Of a stretch of 64,000 bases of DNA, positions 36,147 through 46,010 are shown piece after piece; the stretch's first letter is position 1; the number at the start of each line of letters is the position of its first letter. The stretch is taken from contig NZ_JAGYHF010000002.1 in the NCBI RefSeq assembly GCF_018336155.1, positions 310,001-374,000 on the forward strand. The letters run 5' to 3'. This DNA comes from Pseudomonas rustica. GTDB lineage: Bacteria; Pseudomonadota; Gammaproteobacteria; Pseudomonadales; Pseudomonadaceae. The notes beneath the pieces are model-generated. The model saw only the letters and a list, made by a program, of their open reading frames with translations. It was not told the origin of the DNA and made no database searches. The position numbers and the translations under genes are program-made.

Positions 36147-37088
36147 TTATTGTTCTGTCAGGGGGCGCACGCGCACGCCCTGTTCGAGCTGCGCCAGTTG
36201 CGCACGGTCGTTGATGCCGAAACCGATCTGGGTCACCGCCATCGCAGCAATCGCAGTGGCTGTGCGCAGGGTTTGTTCAGGCGTGTCGGCGCTGAGCAAA
36301 CCGTGGAGCATGCCGGCCAGCAATGAATCACCGGCACCGACCGTGCTGGCGACGCTGACTTTCGGCGGCGTGGCGTGCAGTGCCGAACCGACGCTGAACC
36401 AGTTCACGCCGTCAGCACCGTGGGAGATCACCACGTGCTCGATGCCTTGCGCATGCAAACGCGCCGCTGCCTGCGCTTCCGCCGTGTGCGAAACCACCTC
36501 GCAACCGAGCGCGTCAGCGAGTTCTTCAGTGTTCGGTTTGATCAGCCATGGACTGGCTTTCAACGCTGCGCGCAACGCTTCGCCGCTGGAATCAAGGGCG
36601 ACTTTCAAGCCGAGCTGATTGAGCCGTTCGATCAGCTCACGCAACCACTGCGCCGTGACGCCACGCGGCAAACTGCCGGCGACCACCACCGCGTCATGAC
36701 CCGGTGCAATCTGCACCAAACGATCAAGCAACGCCTGCTGCGCGGCAGCATCGACCACCGGCCCCGGGCCGTTGATGTCGGTGATGCGCCCGTCCTGTTC
36801 AGCGACTTTGATGTTGCTGCGCGTCTCGCCCGGCACGCGGATAAACGCGTCGACAAAACCGCGCTTGGCGAACAGGGTTTCGAACGCTTGCAGGTTGTCT
36901 TCGCCGAGGAAGCCACTGACCGTCAGTTGATGCCCGAGGTCGGCGAGCACCTGCGCGACGTTCACGCCTTTGCCCGCAGCGTGGGTGTGCATCTCGTCGC
37001 TGCGGTTGACCTGACCGGCGTCCAGCCGTGGCAGTTCGACGGTGAGGTCGAGCGCCGGGTTGAGGGTCAGGGTAAGAATCTTGGCCAT
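36147..37088 (-). CDS. fruK: 1-phosphofructokinase
   Basis: 313 residues, PfkB/ribokinase family. It phosphorylates fructose 1-phosphate to the 1,6-bisphosphate. N-terminal ILTLTLNPALDLTVELPRL, the AAGKGVNVAQVLADLG motif, and the C-terminal STVGAGDSLLAGMLHG with the catalytic aspartate are present. Its ATG shares a base with the fruB stop (TAATG), so translation is coupled. Confidence 0.96.
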   Translation of the reverse strand: MAKILTLTLNPALDLTVELPRLDAGQVNRSDEMHTHAAGKGVNVAQVLADLGHQLTVSGFLGEDNLQAFETLFAKRGFVDAFIRVPGETRSNIKVAEQDGRITDINGPGPVVDAAAQQALLDRLVQIAPGHDAVVVAGSLPRGVTAQWLRELIERLNQLGLKVALDSSGEALRAALKASPWLIKPNTEELADALGCEVVSHTAEAQAAARLHAQGIEHVVISHGADGVNWFSVGSALHATPPKVSVASTVGAGDSLLAGMLHGLLSADTPEQTLRTATAIAAMAVTQIGFGINDRAQLAQLEQGVRVRPLTEQ

Positions 37089-39949
37089 TACAGGGCCTCC
37101 ACTAATGCGCGCACTTCGTTGGCGCTGCCCACGGCCAGGGCGTGTTGAGCAAGGGTTTGCGCCTGGGTCAGGCTGAGTTCGCGGATGCGCGCCTTGACTT
37201 CGGCAATGCTGCGCCCGGACACGCTGAGTTCATCGACACCGAGACCAACCAGCACCGGCACCGCCAGCGGATCCGCCGCCAGCTCACCGCAAACGCCGAC
37301 CCATTTGCCATGGGCATGGGCCGCGCGCACGGTGATGTCGATTAATTGCAGCACCGCCGGGTGCAAGCCATCCGCCTGCGCCGACAGGGTCGGGTGACCG
37401 CGGTCGATGGCCAGGGTGTATTGCGTGAGGTCGTTGGTGCCGACGCTGAAGAAGTCGACTTCCTTGGCCAGCACCGGCGCGAGCAACGCGGCGGACGGCA
37501 CTTCGATCATGATCCCCAGTTGCAGATCGGCGACCGGGATTTCCAGACGCAGACGCTCGGTCATGTCGCGGGCCTGACGCCACTCTTCAACGCTGCCGAC
37601 CATCGGGAACATGATCCGCAGCGGACGGTTGTCCGCCGAACGCAGCAAGGCGCGCAATTGCGCTTCCATGATCTGCGGACGCTGCAAGGTCAGGCGAATG
37701 CCGCGCACGCCGAGGAACGGATTTTCTTCTTTGGCGATCGGCCAATACGGCAGCGGTTTGTCGCCGCCGACATCCAGCGTGCGCACCACCAGCGGACGAC
37801 CGGCCAGACCGTCGAGAACGCGGCGGTATTCAGCTTCTTGCGTCGCCTCGTCCGGCGCTTGCGGGTGGGCCATGAAAATCAGTTCGGTGCGCAGCAGACC
37901 GATGCCTTCGGCGCCCTGCTCTACCGCGCTGATTACGCCCGCGCTTTCACCGATGTTGGCGAACACTTCGACGGCGTGACCGTCAGTGGTGTGTGCCGGT
38001 TGGTAGCGCTGTTCGGCGGCAATCTTCAAGCGTTGTTCGCGGGTGTCGCGTTCTTCGGTGGCGCGTTGCAGAGTCGCCGCATCCGCGTCGACGTGCAGGC
38101 GACCGCGCTGGCCATCGAGCAGCAACGGTGTGCCCGGCGCCAGCAACAACACTGCGGCGCCGGCACCGACCAGCGCCGGAATCCCGAGCGCTCGCGCAAC
38201 GATTGCACTGTGCGCGGTGGCGCCGCCGCGCGCGGTGAGAATCCCCGCCACACGCGCCGGATCCAGCCGCGCGACGTCGGACGGGCCGACCTCGTCCATC
38301 ACCAGAATGTACGGTTGCTCAGGCTCGCTCGGCGTCTGCACGCCACACAGTTGCGCCAGCACGCGGCGGCCGATGTCACGCAGATCCGCCGCACGTTCGG
38401 CGAGCAACGCGTCTTGCAGCGATTCCTGTTGTTTGGCCGCTGCTTCGATCACCGCCATCCACGCCGCTTCGGCGCTTTCGCCTTGCTTGAGGCGGGTGTC
38501 GACTTCGTCGGTGAGTTCCGGGTCGTCGAGCATCTCCTGATGGGTGATGAAAATCTCGCGGATGGCTTTGGCCTTGCTGCGTTCGATCAGACCTTGAATG
38601 TCGTTGCGCACGTCGCTGAGCGCTTGTTTGAGGCGCTCGCGTTCGATCGCGGCGGACTCGCCACGCATCGGGTAATCGATGGTTTGCTGCACTTGAATGT
38701 GCGCCGGGCCAATGGCGATGCCGGGCGCGGCGGGGATGGCTTGCAACTGAGTGCCGGACGCCGGGGCAATCACCACTTCGGCGATGTCGGCAAAGACTTC
38801 GCGGTGCTCGCTGATGGCGGGCAGCGGCTCGACTTCTTCGCCGAGGCCTTCCTCGATAGCGGCGAGCAATGCCGGCAAGGCGTCGCCTGCGATGCTCGGT
38901 TCGGCGATCAACTCCAGCACCTGACCACGACGGGCGCCGAGGCTGAGCAGTTTGCTCAAACTCTTCACCGACACGGCACTGTCCTGACCGTCGACGATGC
39001 GCACACGAATCTCACCGTCAAAACTCTTCGCCAATTGCGCGAGGATTTTCGCCGGGCGCGCGTGCAAGCCGTGGGCGTTGGCCAGCGCAATGCGTGCGCT
39101 TGGCCAGTCGGCGGGCAATTCACCGCCGAGCACTTCGAGGACTTTACGGCTGCTGGTGGCGCGGCCCAATTCATGGCCGCGACCTTCGATCAGCAACGCA
39201 CACAAACGTTCGAGCAGCGCTTGGTGCGCTTCGCCAAGGCTGGCCAGACAGAACAAACCACTGAGCGGCTGGCCGAGGTAGCGCATCGGTTTATCTGGGG
39301 TGACGAACGCCAGGCCTGGACGCTTCACCGTTTGCTCGCTGTGCAACCACCACAGACCGTCACCCAACGGCAGCGCTTCAACTTGTTGCAGCACCGCCGA
39401 GAAACCGTTGCTCACACAATCGGCCTGACGCAGCAAACGCGCGCCTCGCCAGACCAGTTCTTCGAAATCGTCAGCCGACACGCCGAGGCCGATCATCTGT
39501 GCATCCAGCGCCAGTTCCTGCGGCGCGCCTTGCAGCAGTTTCAGCAACGCTTCAGGCGAACTGGCGCGACGCAGGGCTTGGCCCAGATCGGTCTCGCCGA
39601 GGGCGCGGGTCAGCAATTGCAGCAGACGTAAATGTTCGTCGGATTTGGCCGCGATGCCGATCGCCAGATAAACGATCTGGCCATCGCCCCAATCCACACC
39701 CTCAGGGAATTGCATCAGGCGCACGCCCGTGGCGAACACCTGATCGCGGGTTTCCGGGGTGCCGTGGGGAATGGCAATACCTTGACCGAGAAAGGTCGAG
39801 CCCTGCGCTTCCCGGGCCTGCAAACCGGCGAGGTAACCGTCAGCGACCAGACCATCCGCCACCAGATGATCGGCCAGCAGTTGCAAGGCAGCGGGTTTAT
39901 CCACAGCCGATTGGCCCATGGATATCTGCTCTATAGTGAGCTCGAGCAT
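37088..39949 (-). CDS. fruB: Fructose PTS multiphosphoryl protein EIIA-HPr-EI
   Basis: 953 residues. AAGGAG precedes the ATG at 39949. Domain order: EIIA-Fru (about 1-145, phosphohistidine H62 in IAIPHGT); a second EIIA-like domain (about 150-280) in which the IAIPH motif has become LWWLHSE; HPr (about 285-372, H296 in HGLHARPA); Enzyme I (about 400-953, H580 in GGATAHSAIVARALG, and the PEP-binding C-terminal region with VGTNDLTQYTLAIDRG). It takes phosphate from PEP to FruA in a single chain. First gene of the operon, divergent from cra. Confidence 0.95.
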   Translation of the reverse strand: MLELTIEQISMGQSAVDKPAALQLLADHLVADGLVADGYLAGLQAREAQGSTFLGQGIAIPHGTPETRDQVFATGVRLMQFPEGVDWGDGQIVYLAIGIAAKSDEHLRLLQLLTRALGETDLGQALRRASSPEALLKLLQGAPQELALDAQMIGLGVSADDFEELVWRGARLLRQADCVSNGFSAVLQQVEALPLGDGLWWLHSEQTVKRPGLAFVTPDKPMRYLGQPLSGLFCLASLGEAHQALLERLCALLIEGRGHELGRATSSRKVLEVLGGELPADWPSARIALANAHGLHARPAKILAQLAKSFDGEIRVRIVDGQDSAVSVKSLSKLLSLGARRGQVLELIAEPSIAGDALPALLAAIEEGLGEEVEPLPAISEHREVFADIAEVVIAPASGTQLQAIPAAPGIAIGPAHIQVQQTIDYPMRGESAAIERERLKQALSDVRNDIQGLIERSKAKAIREIFITHQEMLDDPELTDEVDTRLKQGESAEAAWMAVIEAAAKQQESLQDALLAERAADLRDIGRRVLAQLCGVQTPSEPEQPYILVMDEVGPSDVARLDPARVAGILTARGGATAHSAIVARALGIPALVGAGAAVLLLAPGTPLLLDGQRGRLHVDADAATLQRATEERDTREQRLKIAAEQRYQPAHTTDGHAVEVFANIGESAGVISAVEQGAEGIGLLRTELIFMAHPQAPDEATQEAEYRRVLDGLAGRPLVVRTLDVGGDKPLPYWPIAKEENPFLGVRGIRLTLQRPQIMEAQLRALLRSADNRPLRIMFPMVGSVEEWRQARDMTERLRLEIPVADLQLGIMIEVPSAALLAPVLAKEVDFFSVGTNDLTQYTLAIDRGHPTLSAQADGLHPAVLQLIDITVRAAHAHGKWVGVCGELAADPLAVPVLVGLGVDELSVSGRSIAEVKARIRELSLTQAQTLAQHALAVGSANEVRALVEAL

Positions 39950-40254
39950 GCAATCTCCTTTTTGACGCTGGATGCGCCAGGTATTGTTTTGAATGGTCAC
40001 AGCTTAGGCGCTGGATTGCTTCGCTTTTCAGCGGCAGTTTTGGCGGTTTCACGGCAGAACCGGCCAAAGGCGTCTAAAACGTAGAAAATACGCTTGCTGA
40101 AACGTTTAATCTAGATTGATCGGCACGTTACTCGATAATGTCCCATCCTTGAAGTCCAACTTGTCGGATGCGTTGCGACAATAGTCGTCTGCCCTAATCG
40201 GGTAGGATTGGCGAAAATGTTGCGGCAAGCTCGAAAAAACAAGGAAATCCCGGG
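39950..40254. other. Divergent fruB-cra promoter region
   Basis: 305 bases without a gene. It holds the Cra-type operator at 40098-40109 and presumably both promoters. No T-run hairpin and no RNA gene are seen. Confidence 0.5.
40098..40109. promoter_or_regulatory. Cra/FruR operator
   Basis: Plus strand TGAAACGTTTAA; its complement TTAAACGTTTCA is the sequence I know as the Cra site of the P. putida fruBKA promoter. It lies about 150 bases before fruB and the same distance before cra, so one site could serve both. Fructose 1-phosphate is the expected inducer. Confidence 0.8.
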
Positions 40255-41250
40255 TTGAAACTCAGTGATATCGCGCGGTTGGCCGGAGTGTCCGTGACCA
40301 CCGCCAGCTACGTCATCAACGGCAAGGCCGAACAGCAGCGCATCAGTACCGCCACCGTCGAACGTGTGCGGGCGGTGGTCGATCTGCATGGCTTTACACC
40401 CAATCCTCAAGCGGCCGGGCTGCGCAGTCGGCATACGCGCACGCTGGGTTTTATCCTGCCGGATCTGGAAAACCCCAGTTACGCGCGGATCGCCAAACTG
40501 CTGGAACAAGGGGCGCGGGCGCGCGGCTATCAGTTGCTGATCGCCAGCTCCGACGATGCGCCAGACAGCGAGCGCCAGTTGCTGCAACTGTTCCGCGCGC
40601 GTCGTTGCGATGCGCTGATCGTCGCCAGTTGCCTGCCGGCCGGTGATGACAGTTATCGGCAGTTGCAGGCCAAGGGCACGCCGATCATCGCCATCGACCG
40701 GGTCATGGAGCCGGAGCATTTCTGCTCGGTGATCAGTGACGACCGCGAGGCCAGTCAGCACCTGACGCAAAGCCTGCTCGAACCGCAGCTCAAGCAAATC
40801 GTGCTGCTCGGCGCGCGGCCGGAGCTGAGCATCAGCCAGGAGCGTGCCGCCGGTTTCAAACAAGCCTTGGCCGATTTCAAAGGCGAAGTGCTCGTGGAGC
40901 ACGCCGAAGCCTTCAGCCGTGAGTGCGGCAAGCAATTGATGGAAGAACTCCTGCAACGTCTGGGGCATTTGCCCGACGCGTTGGTGACAACTTCCTACGT
41001 GCTGTTGCAGGGCGTGTTCGATGCGCTGCATGACTTCCCGTTGAAATCGCGGCCGCTGCGCCTCGGCACCTTTGGCGACACGCAGTTGCTGGATTTCCTG
41101 CCGTTGCCGGTCAACGCCATGGCCCAGCAGCACCAATTGATCGCCGACAAGGCGCTGGAACTGGCGCTCGCTGCCGTCGAGCAATCGGAATACAAGCCCG
41201 GCGTGCAGGCCATTGCGCGTACCTTCAAGCAGCGTATTCACCGGGACTGA
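40255..41250 (+). CDS. cra: Fructose repressor Cra/FruR (LacI family)
   Basis: 331 residues starting at TTG, with AAGGAAA upstream. The N-terminal helix-turn-helix MKLSDIARLAGVSVTTASYV and hinge are LacI-type, specifically the FruR form (SYVINGKAE). Effector domain: LGFILPDLENPSYARIAKLL, IAIDRVMEP, and a C-terminal FKQRIHR. It represses fruBKA and releases DNA on binding fructose 1-phosphate. It is divergent from fruB. The TatD-family gene follows after 3 bases. Confidence 0.94.
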   Translation: MKLSDIARLAGVSVTTASYVINGKAEQQRISTATVERVRAVVDLHGFTPNPQAAGLRSRHTRTLGFILPDLENPSYARIAKLLEQGARARGYQLLIASSDDAPDSERQLLQLFRARRCDALIVASCLPAGDDSYRQLQAKGTPIIAIDRVMEPEHFCSVISDDREASQHLTQSLLEPQLKQIVLLGARPELSISQERAAGFKQALADFKGEVLVEHAEAFSRECGKQLMEELLQRLGHLPDALVTTSYVLLQGVFDALHDFPLKSRPLRLGTFGDTQLLDFLPLPVNAMAQQHQLIADKALELALAAVEQSEYKPGVQAIARTFKQRIHRD

Positions 41251-41253
41251 GCC

Positions 41254-42030
41254 GTGGAGCTGATCGACAGCCACACCCACCTCGACTTCCCCGACTTCGA
41301 CGCCGATCGCCCGGCCTTGCTCGCCGAGAGCCGCGCCCTCGGGGTGCGGCGGATGGTGGTGTTGGGCGTGTACGAGGGCAACTGGCAACGGGTGTGGGAT
41401 CTGGTGCAGAGCGATGCTGATTTGCACGCGGCGTTCGGCTTGCACCCGGTGTATCTCGATCAACATCGTCCTGAAGATTTGACGGCACTCGGTGATTGGC
41501 TGACCCGATTAAAGGGTCATCGACAGTTGTGCGCGGTCGGCGAGATCGGTCTGGATTACTTCATCGAAACGCTGGATCGCGAGCGCCAACAGTCGCTGTT
41601 CGAAGCACAGTTGCAACTGGCGGCGGATTTTCAATTGCCGGCGTTGATCCACGTGCGCCGCAGCCACGCGGCGGTGATCGCTACGCTCAAACGCTTCAAG
41701 CTCAAACGCGCGGGGATCATCCACGCCTTTGCCGGCAGCCGTGAAGAGGCTCGGGAGTACATCAAACTCGGTTTCAAACTGGGTCTGGGCGGCGCGCCGA
41801 CGTGGCCGCAGGCGTTGCGTATGCATCGGGTATTGGCGGACTTGCCGCTGGACTCGATCGTGCTGGAAACCGATTCACCGGACATGGCGCCGGCGATGTT
41901 CCCAGGTGTCCGCAATACACCGGCGCACTTGCCGGCGATTTGCGCGGCATTGGCTGAATTGATGAAGATCACCCCACAACAACTCGCCGCCGCCAGCACC
42001 GCCAACAGCTGCGAAGTGTTCGGCTGGTAA
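41254..42030 (+). CDS. TatD-family metal-dependent hydrolase (YjjV type)
   Basis: 258 residues starting at GTG just after cra. Metal ligands H7 and H9 are in DSHTHLDFP; further marks are GEIGLDYF, LIHVRRSHAA, and LETDSPDMAP near the end. The family contains DNA 3'-exonucleases and related deoxyribonucleases. There is no separate ribosome site, so it is probably coupled to cra. Exact substrate unknown. Confidence 0.88.
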   Translation: MELIDSHTHLDFPDFDADRPALLAESRALGVRRMVVLGVYEGNWQRVWDLVQSDADLHAAFGLHPVYLDQHRPEDLTALGDWLTRLKGHRQLCAVGEIGLDYFIETLDRERQQSLFEAQLQLAADFQLPALIHVRRSHAAVIATLKRFKLKRAGIIHAFAGSREEAREYIKLGFKLGLGGAPTWPQALRMHRVLADLPLDSIVLETDSPDMAPAMFPGVRNTPAHLPAICAALAELMKITPQQLAAASTANSCEVFGW

Positions 42031-42055
42031 CACATCTCCCTGTTGAAACAAAACC

Positions 42056-42191
42056 TTGTGGCGAGGGGATTTATCCCCGTTCGGCTGCGCAGCAGTCGCA
42101 AATTCTTTCACCCGGTGTATCAGATAGATACTCGATATCAGATTTTGGGGCTGCTTCGCAGCCCAGCGGGGATAAATCCCCTCGCCACAAA
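42056..42191. repeat. REPIN-like inverted repeat, family 3
   Basis: TTGTGGCGAGGGGATTTATC facing GATAAATCCCCTCGCCACAA, with inner GCTGCGCAGC/GCTTCGCAGC arms. The same unit recurs at 44394-44532 and 50196-50331. Confidence 0.85.
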
Positions 42192-42218
42192 GGTTCGCAC
42201 AAGGTTTTAAGATACGGC

Positions 42219-44249
42219 TCAGACGCGGAAGGCGCTGATCAGTTGTTTTAGCTCGACGACCTGGGCAGACAGCGCGCGACTGGCGTCTTCGGTCTGGTGC
42301 GCGCCTTGCGCCGTGCGTTCGCCGGCACGATTGATCTCGACGATGTTCTGGTCAATGTCATGGGCCACCGCCGTTTGCTGCTCCACTGCCGCCGCAATCT
42401 GCTGGTTCTGATCGACGATCATGCCCACAGCGCCGAGGATGTTTTCCAAGGCCTGCTGTACTTTTTCCGACTGCCCGACCGTGCCATTGGCCATCTGATG
42501 GCTGACGCCCATGGCCTTCACCGCCGCGCCGACACCGCCATGCAACTTGGCGATCATCTGCTCGATCTCTTCGGTCGATTGCTGAGTGCGTTTAGCCAAG
42601 GTGCGCACTTCGTCCGCCACTACCGCAAAACCGCGGCCCTGCTCGCCAGCCCGCGCGGCTTCGATTGCGGCGTTGAGCGCCAGCAAATTGGTCTGTTCGG
42701 CGATGCTTTTGATCACTTCCAATATGCGGCTGATCGACTGGCTGTCGCTCGCCAGTTGATTGATTACCAGCACCGACTGATCGATCTCGCTGGCCAGCGC
42801 AGCAATGCTGCCCTGCTGCGACTCGACCAGACCGCGACCGCTGAGGGTCTCGTTGTTGACGCTGTGGGCGCTGTTCACGGCCGCTGCGGCACTGCGCGCG
42901 ACTTCCAGCGAGGTCGCCGACATCTGGTTCATCGCCGTCGCCACTTGCTCGATCTGCGTGCGTTGCCCCGCGACTGCCTGATTACTCTGCGCCGAGACGT
43001 TTTCTACCTGCCCAGCCTGACGCTCGACTTCGCCAACTGTCTGGCCGACACGTTCGATCAGGTCATGAATCTTCCTCACCGTGCAGTTAAACACTTCGCC
43101 CAACTCACCCAACTCATCGCGGCTACTGGCCTTGAAGTTGACCGTCATGTCCCCCGCCGCGACCTTGTCCATCATCGCGCCGAGGCGTTTGAGCGTGGTG
43201 CGGGTCGAAGCGTAGAAACCGCCATAGAGATAGAAAATCAGCACAAACACCACCGACAGCGCCACCGCCTGCAAGATCATGTGCGTGCGGTTATGCGCCA
43301 GACGTTGCTGCAATTGGCTGTCGAGAAATTTCAGCGAAGCTTCGTTGAGCGCGTAGGTTTTATCCATCAACGCGGTGACCTGGTCGTAAAACGCCTGCCA
43401 CGGCGCATCGAGGGTGTCGGCCATCACCACCTGTTCTTCGAACAATTCGCTGGCTTGCTTCAGCGATGCCTTGCTGTTGTCGGCCTCGGCGCTGAGGTCG
43501 TCCCGCGCGGCTTTGCTGGAAGCGAGGGCGTCCTGCAGTTTCAAACCGTACTCGCCCTGGAGTTTTTCGATCTTCACCAGCAGTTCGTCGAACCGCGTAC
43601 TGGAGGCACTGTTGAGAAAGCCCTGCGCCAGCGAGTACGAACCGATCGCCCGGCCTTCGCCGAGGGTCTGGGTGACGCCGGGGGTGATCAGGGTGACCAG
43701 CTCGCTGAGCTGACGAATATCGCCCTGATTGTCGCGGCTCAAACCGGCCTGGCTGGTGATGATCTGGCTGAAAATCTGCGCACTGGCGAGTAATTTGCCG
43801 ATCAGCGCACTTTTGCTTTGCAGGGAGCTTTCCACTTGCTGGGCTTTGAACGCGGCAATCATTTCATCGCGCTTGCCATCGAAAGCCTTGATCTGCTCGG
43901 GATCGTCGGTCATCGCCGTCAGACCTTGCAAGCGCGTCAGTACGGCTTGTTCAAGGGCGGTGATTTTCGATTCGATGTTGCCCGCCTTGCCGGACTGGCC
44001 AAGGGTGACGTTGATCTGCACCAGATTGTTGAGGGTTTCCAGATCCCGGCGCAGGGTCAGGCTGCTGCCCAGCAGATCGAGGCTTTGCAGCTCGACGCGG
44101 GTGCCCTGGAATTCGCGATAGGAATCGCGCACCAGATAGAAATTGGTCACCAGCATCGGCACCAGGAACAGCACGCTGATCAAGCTGAACTTCATGCCGA
44201 AGCTCAGACGGTTCATCAGCGAGACGGCGGGATAGAGCAAGCTCTTCAC
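42219..44249 (-). CDS. Methyl-accepting chemotaxis protein
   Basis: 676 residues. The GTG at 44249 has AAGGGAG 7 bases before it; the upstream ATG does not. TM1 ([20 protein letters not shown]) is followed by a periplasmic sensor region to about residue 340 that is mostly helical, TM2 ([17 protein letters not shown]), HAMP ([20 protein letters not shown]) and the signalling tip [20 protein letters not shown]. It ends ISAFRV with no CheR-tethering pentapeptide. It relays an unknown ligand to CheA/CheW. Single gene flanked by REPIN-like repeats. Confidence 0.93.
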   Translation of the reverse strand: MKSLLYPAVSLMNRLSFGMKFSLISVLFLVPMLVTNFYLVRDSYREFQGTRVELQSLDLLGSSLTLRRDLETLNNLVQINVTLGQSGKAGNIESKITALEQAVLTRLQGLTAMTDDPEQIKAFDGKRDEMIAAFKAQQVESSLQSKSALIGKLLASAQIFSQIITSQAGLSRDNQGDIRQLSELVTLITPGVTQTLGEGRAIGSYSLAQGFLNSASSTRFDELLVKIEKLQGEYGLKLQDALASSKAARDDLSAEADNSKASLKQASELFEEQVVMADTLDAPWQAFYDQVTALMDKTYALNEASLKFLDSQLQQRLAHNRTHMILQAVALSVVFVLIFYLYGGFYASTRTTLKRLGAMMDKVAAGDMTVNFKASSRDELGELGEVFNCTVRKIHDLIERVGQTVGEVERQAGQVENVSAQSNQAVAGQRTQIEQVATAMNQMSATSLEVARSAAAAVNSAHSVNNETLSGRGLVESQQGSIAALASEIDQSVLVINQLASDSQSISRILEVIKSIAEQTNLLALNAAIEAARAGEQGRGFAVVADEVRTLAKRTQQSTEEIEQMIAKLHGGVGAAVKAMGVSHQMANGTVGQSEKVQQALENILGAVGMIVDQNQQIAAAVEQQTAVAHDIDQNIVEINRAGERTAQGAHQTEDASRALSAQVVELKQLISAFRV

Positions 44250-44393
44250 TGGAAGTCTCCCTTGGTTTTTCTTGTTTTTATTGGCAGGCGCGGGACGACA
44301 GCAGATAGCCACTATCCGGCGCCATCACTGTATAGCTCAAATCGGCGGGAGGTTTTGTAACTTAAGGTTAACGAAGCAAGGACAACACAAAGC

Positions 44394-44532
44394 CATTGTG
44401 GTGAGGGGATTTATCCCCGATGGGGCGCGAAGCGGCCCCAATAGCTGAATAGGCGTTGTATCTGATAAATCGTGGTGGATGGTTTAGGGGCTGCTACACA
44501 GCCCATCGGGGATAAATCCCCTCGCCACAATG
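44394..44532. repeat. REPIN-like inverted repeat, family 3
   Basis: CATTGTGGTGAGGGGATTTA with inverse TAAATCCCCTCGCCACAATG. It fills about half of the gap between the chemoreceptor and ampE; the rest (44250-44393) should hold the chemoreceptor promoter and shows no gene. Confidence 0.85.
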
Positions 44533-44549
44533 AATTTCACTTTGATTTT

Positions 44550-45389
44550 TTAGTGGATCAGAACAGTCCACAGCGCAAACCCGGCATACCACAGCACCGC
44601 CGCGCGCAGCAGCAGTTCCCACAGACTGTCGAGGGTAGTAATGCCTTCCGGCCCGACCGCAGCGGGCGGGATCTCCCCCGCTGCCAAGCCAACCTTGTTG
44701 ATCAGTTGCGCAGCGCTGATGTTCCAGTTCAGCAACTCATGCAACATCACCCGGCCAACCGCAACGAAATTGCCGACCAAGGCAAAACTCGCCGCCAGCA
44801 GTCGCACCGGTACCCAATCAAAGGCATGGCGCAATTGCGCGGCGCGCTCAACCAGCGCCGGGTTCGTACCGTGTTCTTCAGCCAGCGCCAACAAGCGATA
44901 CGCCAACGCCGCCACCGGGCCGAGCACGAAGTACCAGAAGATCACCGCGAAGAAGCTCTGATAGGCCTCCCACAGCAAGTGCCCCTGCACCCGATCGAGC
45001 AGCTCTTCGCCACTGTCGGCGCAGATATTCAGATCGCGTTTGGCGACATGCGCCGCCGCTTGCAGATCTTCACGGCGCCAGGCATCGCGGAACGGCCCGA
45101 GCCCGCCGAGCAAATCGCCGCGCCCGAGGCTGTAAATCACCACCAGCAGATGCACCGGCAACGCCAGCAGACCGTAAGCCACCGGTTCCAGCACCACCAG
45201 CAACAGCGCCAGCAGCGCAACCGGAAACAGCACCAGAATGGTCAGCACCAGCCACGGTTTACCCGCCAGGCGCTCGCTGCTTTCGAGTTTGTTCAGTTCG
45301 CGGATCCATCCGCCATCGCGTTGAACCCGATGGCGCAGGGCCGAAAACTTCTCGATCCAGACGGCCAGCAGTAACACCAGAAAACTCAT
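44550..45389 (-). CDS. ampE: AmpE-like inner-membrane protein
   Basis: 279 residues with about four membrane helices (SFLVLLLAVWIEKFSAL; LVLTILVLFPVALLALLLVV; FFAVIFWYFVLGPVAALAY; the C-terminal AVLWYAGFALWTVLI). AmpE is the partner of AmpD in the beta-lactamase regulatory locus. Its biochemical role is still unclear. The ATG overlaps the ampD stop (ATGA). Confidence 0.92.
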   Translation of the reverse strand: MSFLVLLLAVWIEKFSALRHRVQRDGGWIRELNKLESSERLAGKPWLVLTILVLFPVALLALLLVVLEPVAYGLLALPVHLLVVIYSLGRGDLLGGLGPFRDAWRREDLQAAAHVAKRDLNICADSGEELLDRVQGHLLWEAYQSFFAVIFWYFVLGPVAALAYRLLALAEEHGTNPALVERAAQLRHAFDWVPVRLLAASFALVGNFVAVGRVMLHELLNWNISAAQLINKVGLAAGEIPPAAVGPEGITTLDSLWELLLRAAVLWYAGFALWTVLIH

Positions 45390-45946
45390 TGTCCTTCCTC
45401 TTGTGCCAGGGCTGCGCGGTAACGCGCCCAGTCGAATGCCGGGCCAGGATCGGTCTTACGCCCGGGTGCGATGTCGCTGTGCCCGCAAATACGGGCGCCG
45501 GTGATGGCCGGAAATGCTCTTTGCAACTGACGGGTGAGCACGGTCAGCGCTTGATACTGCGCATCGGTGAAGGGCAGATCATCGGTGCCTTCGAGCTCGA
45601 TGCCCACGGAAAAATCGTTACAGGTTTCGCGACCGTCAAAAATCGACACGCCCGCATGCCACGCCCGTTCAAGACAGGAGACAAACTGGGTGACCTTGCC
45701 GTCACGTTCAATCAGAAAATGCGCCGAGACGCGTAGGTCGGCGATCCCTGCAAAGTAGGGATGTTCGGTGACATCCAGACGGTTCTGGAAAAATTCCTGC
45801 ACCTTGCCGGTGGCGAATTGCGCCGGTGGCAGGCTGATGTTGTGGATGACCAACAGGGAAACTTCGCCCGCCGGGCGTTCATTGAAATTGGGCGATGGGC
45901 ACACCTGCACCCCGTGACACCACCCGCTAGCGGGATCCAGCTGCAT
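45386..45946 (-). CDS. ampD: 1,6-anhydro-N-acetylmuramyl-L-alanine amidase AmpD
   Basis: 186 residues, matching the usual 187. AAGGAA precedes the ATG at 45946; the frame runs open further upstream into the DUF1631 gene but that part is chance. Zinc ligands H35 (VIHNIS), H156 (GHSDIAPG) and D166, plus K164 (GRKTDPG), match AmpD. It cleaves recycled muropeptides in the cytoplasm, which keeps AmpR from inducing AmpC. The locus carries no ampR or ampC. Confidence 0.95.
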   Translation of the reverse strand: MQLDPASGWCHGVQVCPSPNFNERPAGEVSLLVIHNISLPPAQFATGKVQEFFQNRLDVTEHPYFAGIADLRVSAHFLIERDGKVTQFVSCLERAWHAGVSIFDGRETCNDFSVGIELEGTDDLPFTDAQYQALTVLTRQLQRAFPAITGARICGHSDIAPGRKTDPGPAFDWARYRAALAQEEGQ

Positions 45947-46010
45947 AACGATTCCTTCAGCGCCGACTGTGTTGGCGTCCAGTATGCCGTGATCGGCACC
46001 CGGCGCGCGA

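Noticed and set aside
37346..39631. Plus-strand 761-codon frame opposite fruB
   Set aside because: Rich in Q, R and F as expected from complementing a G+C-rich gene; no domain match.
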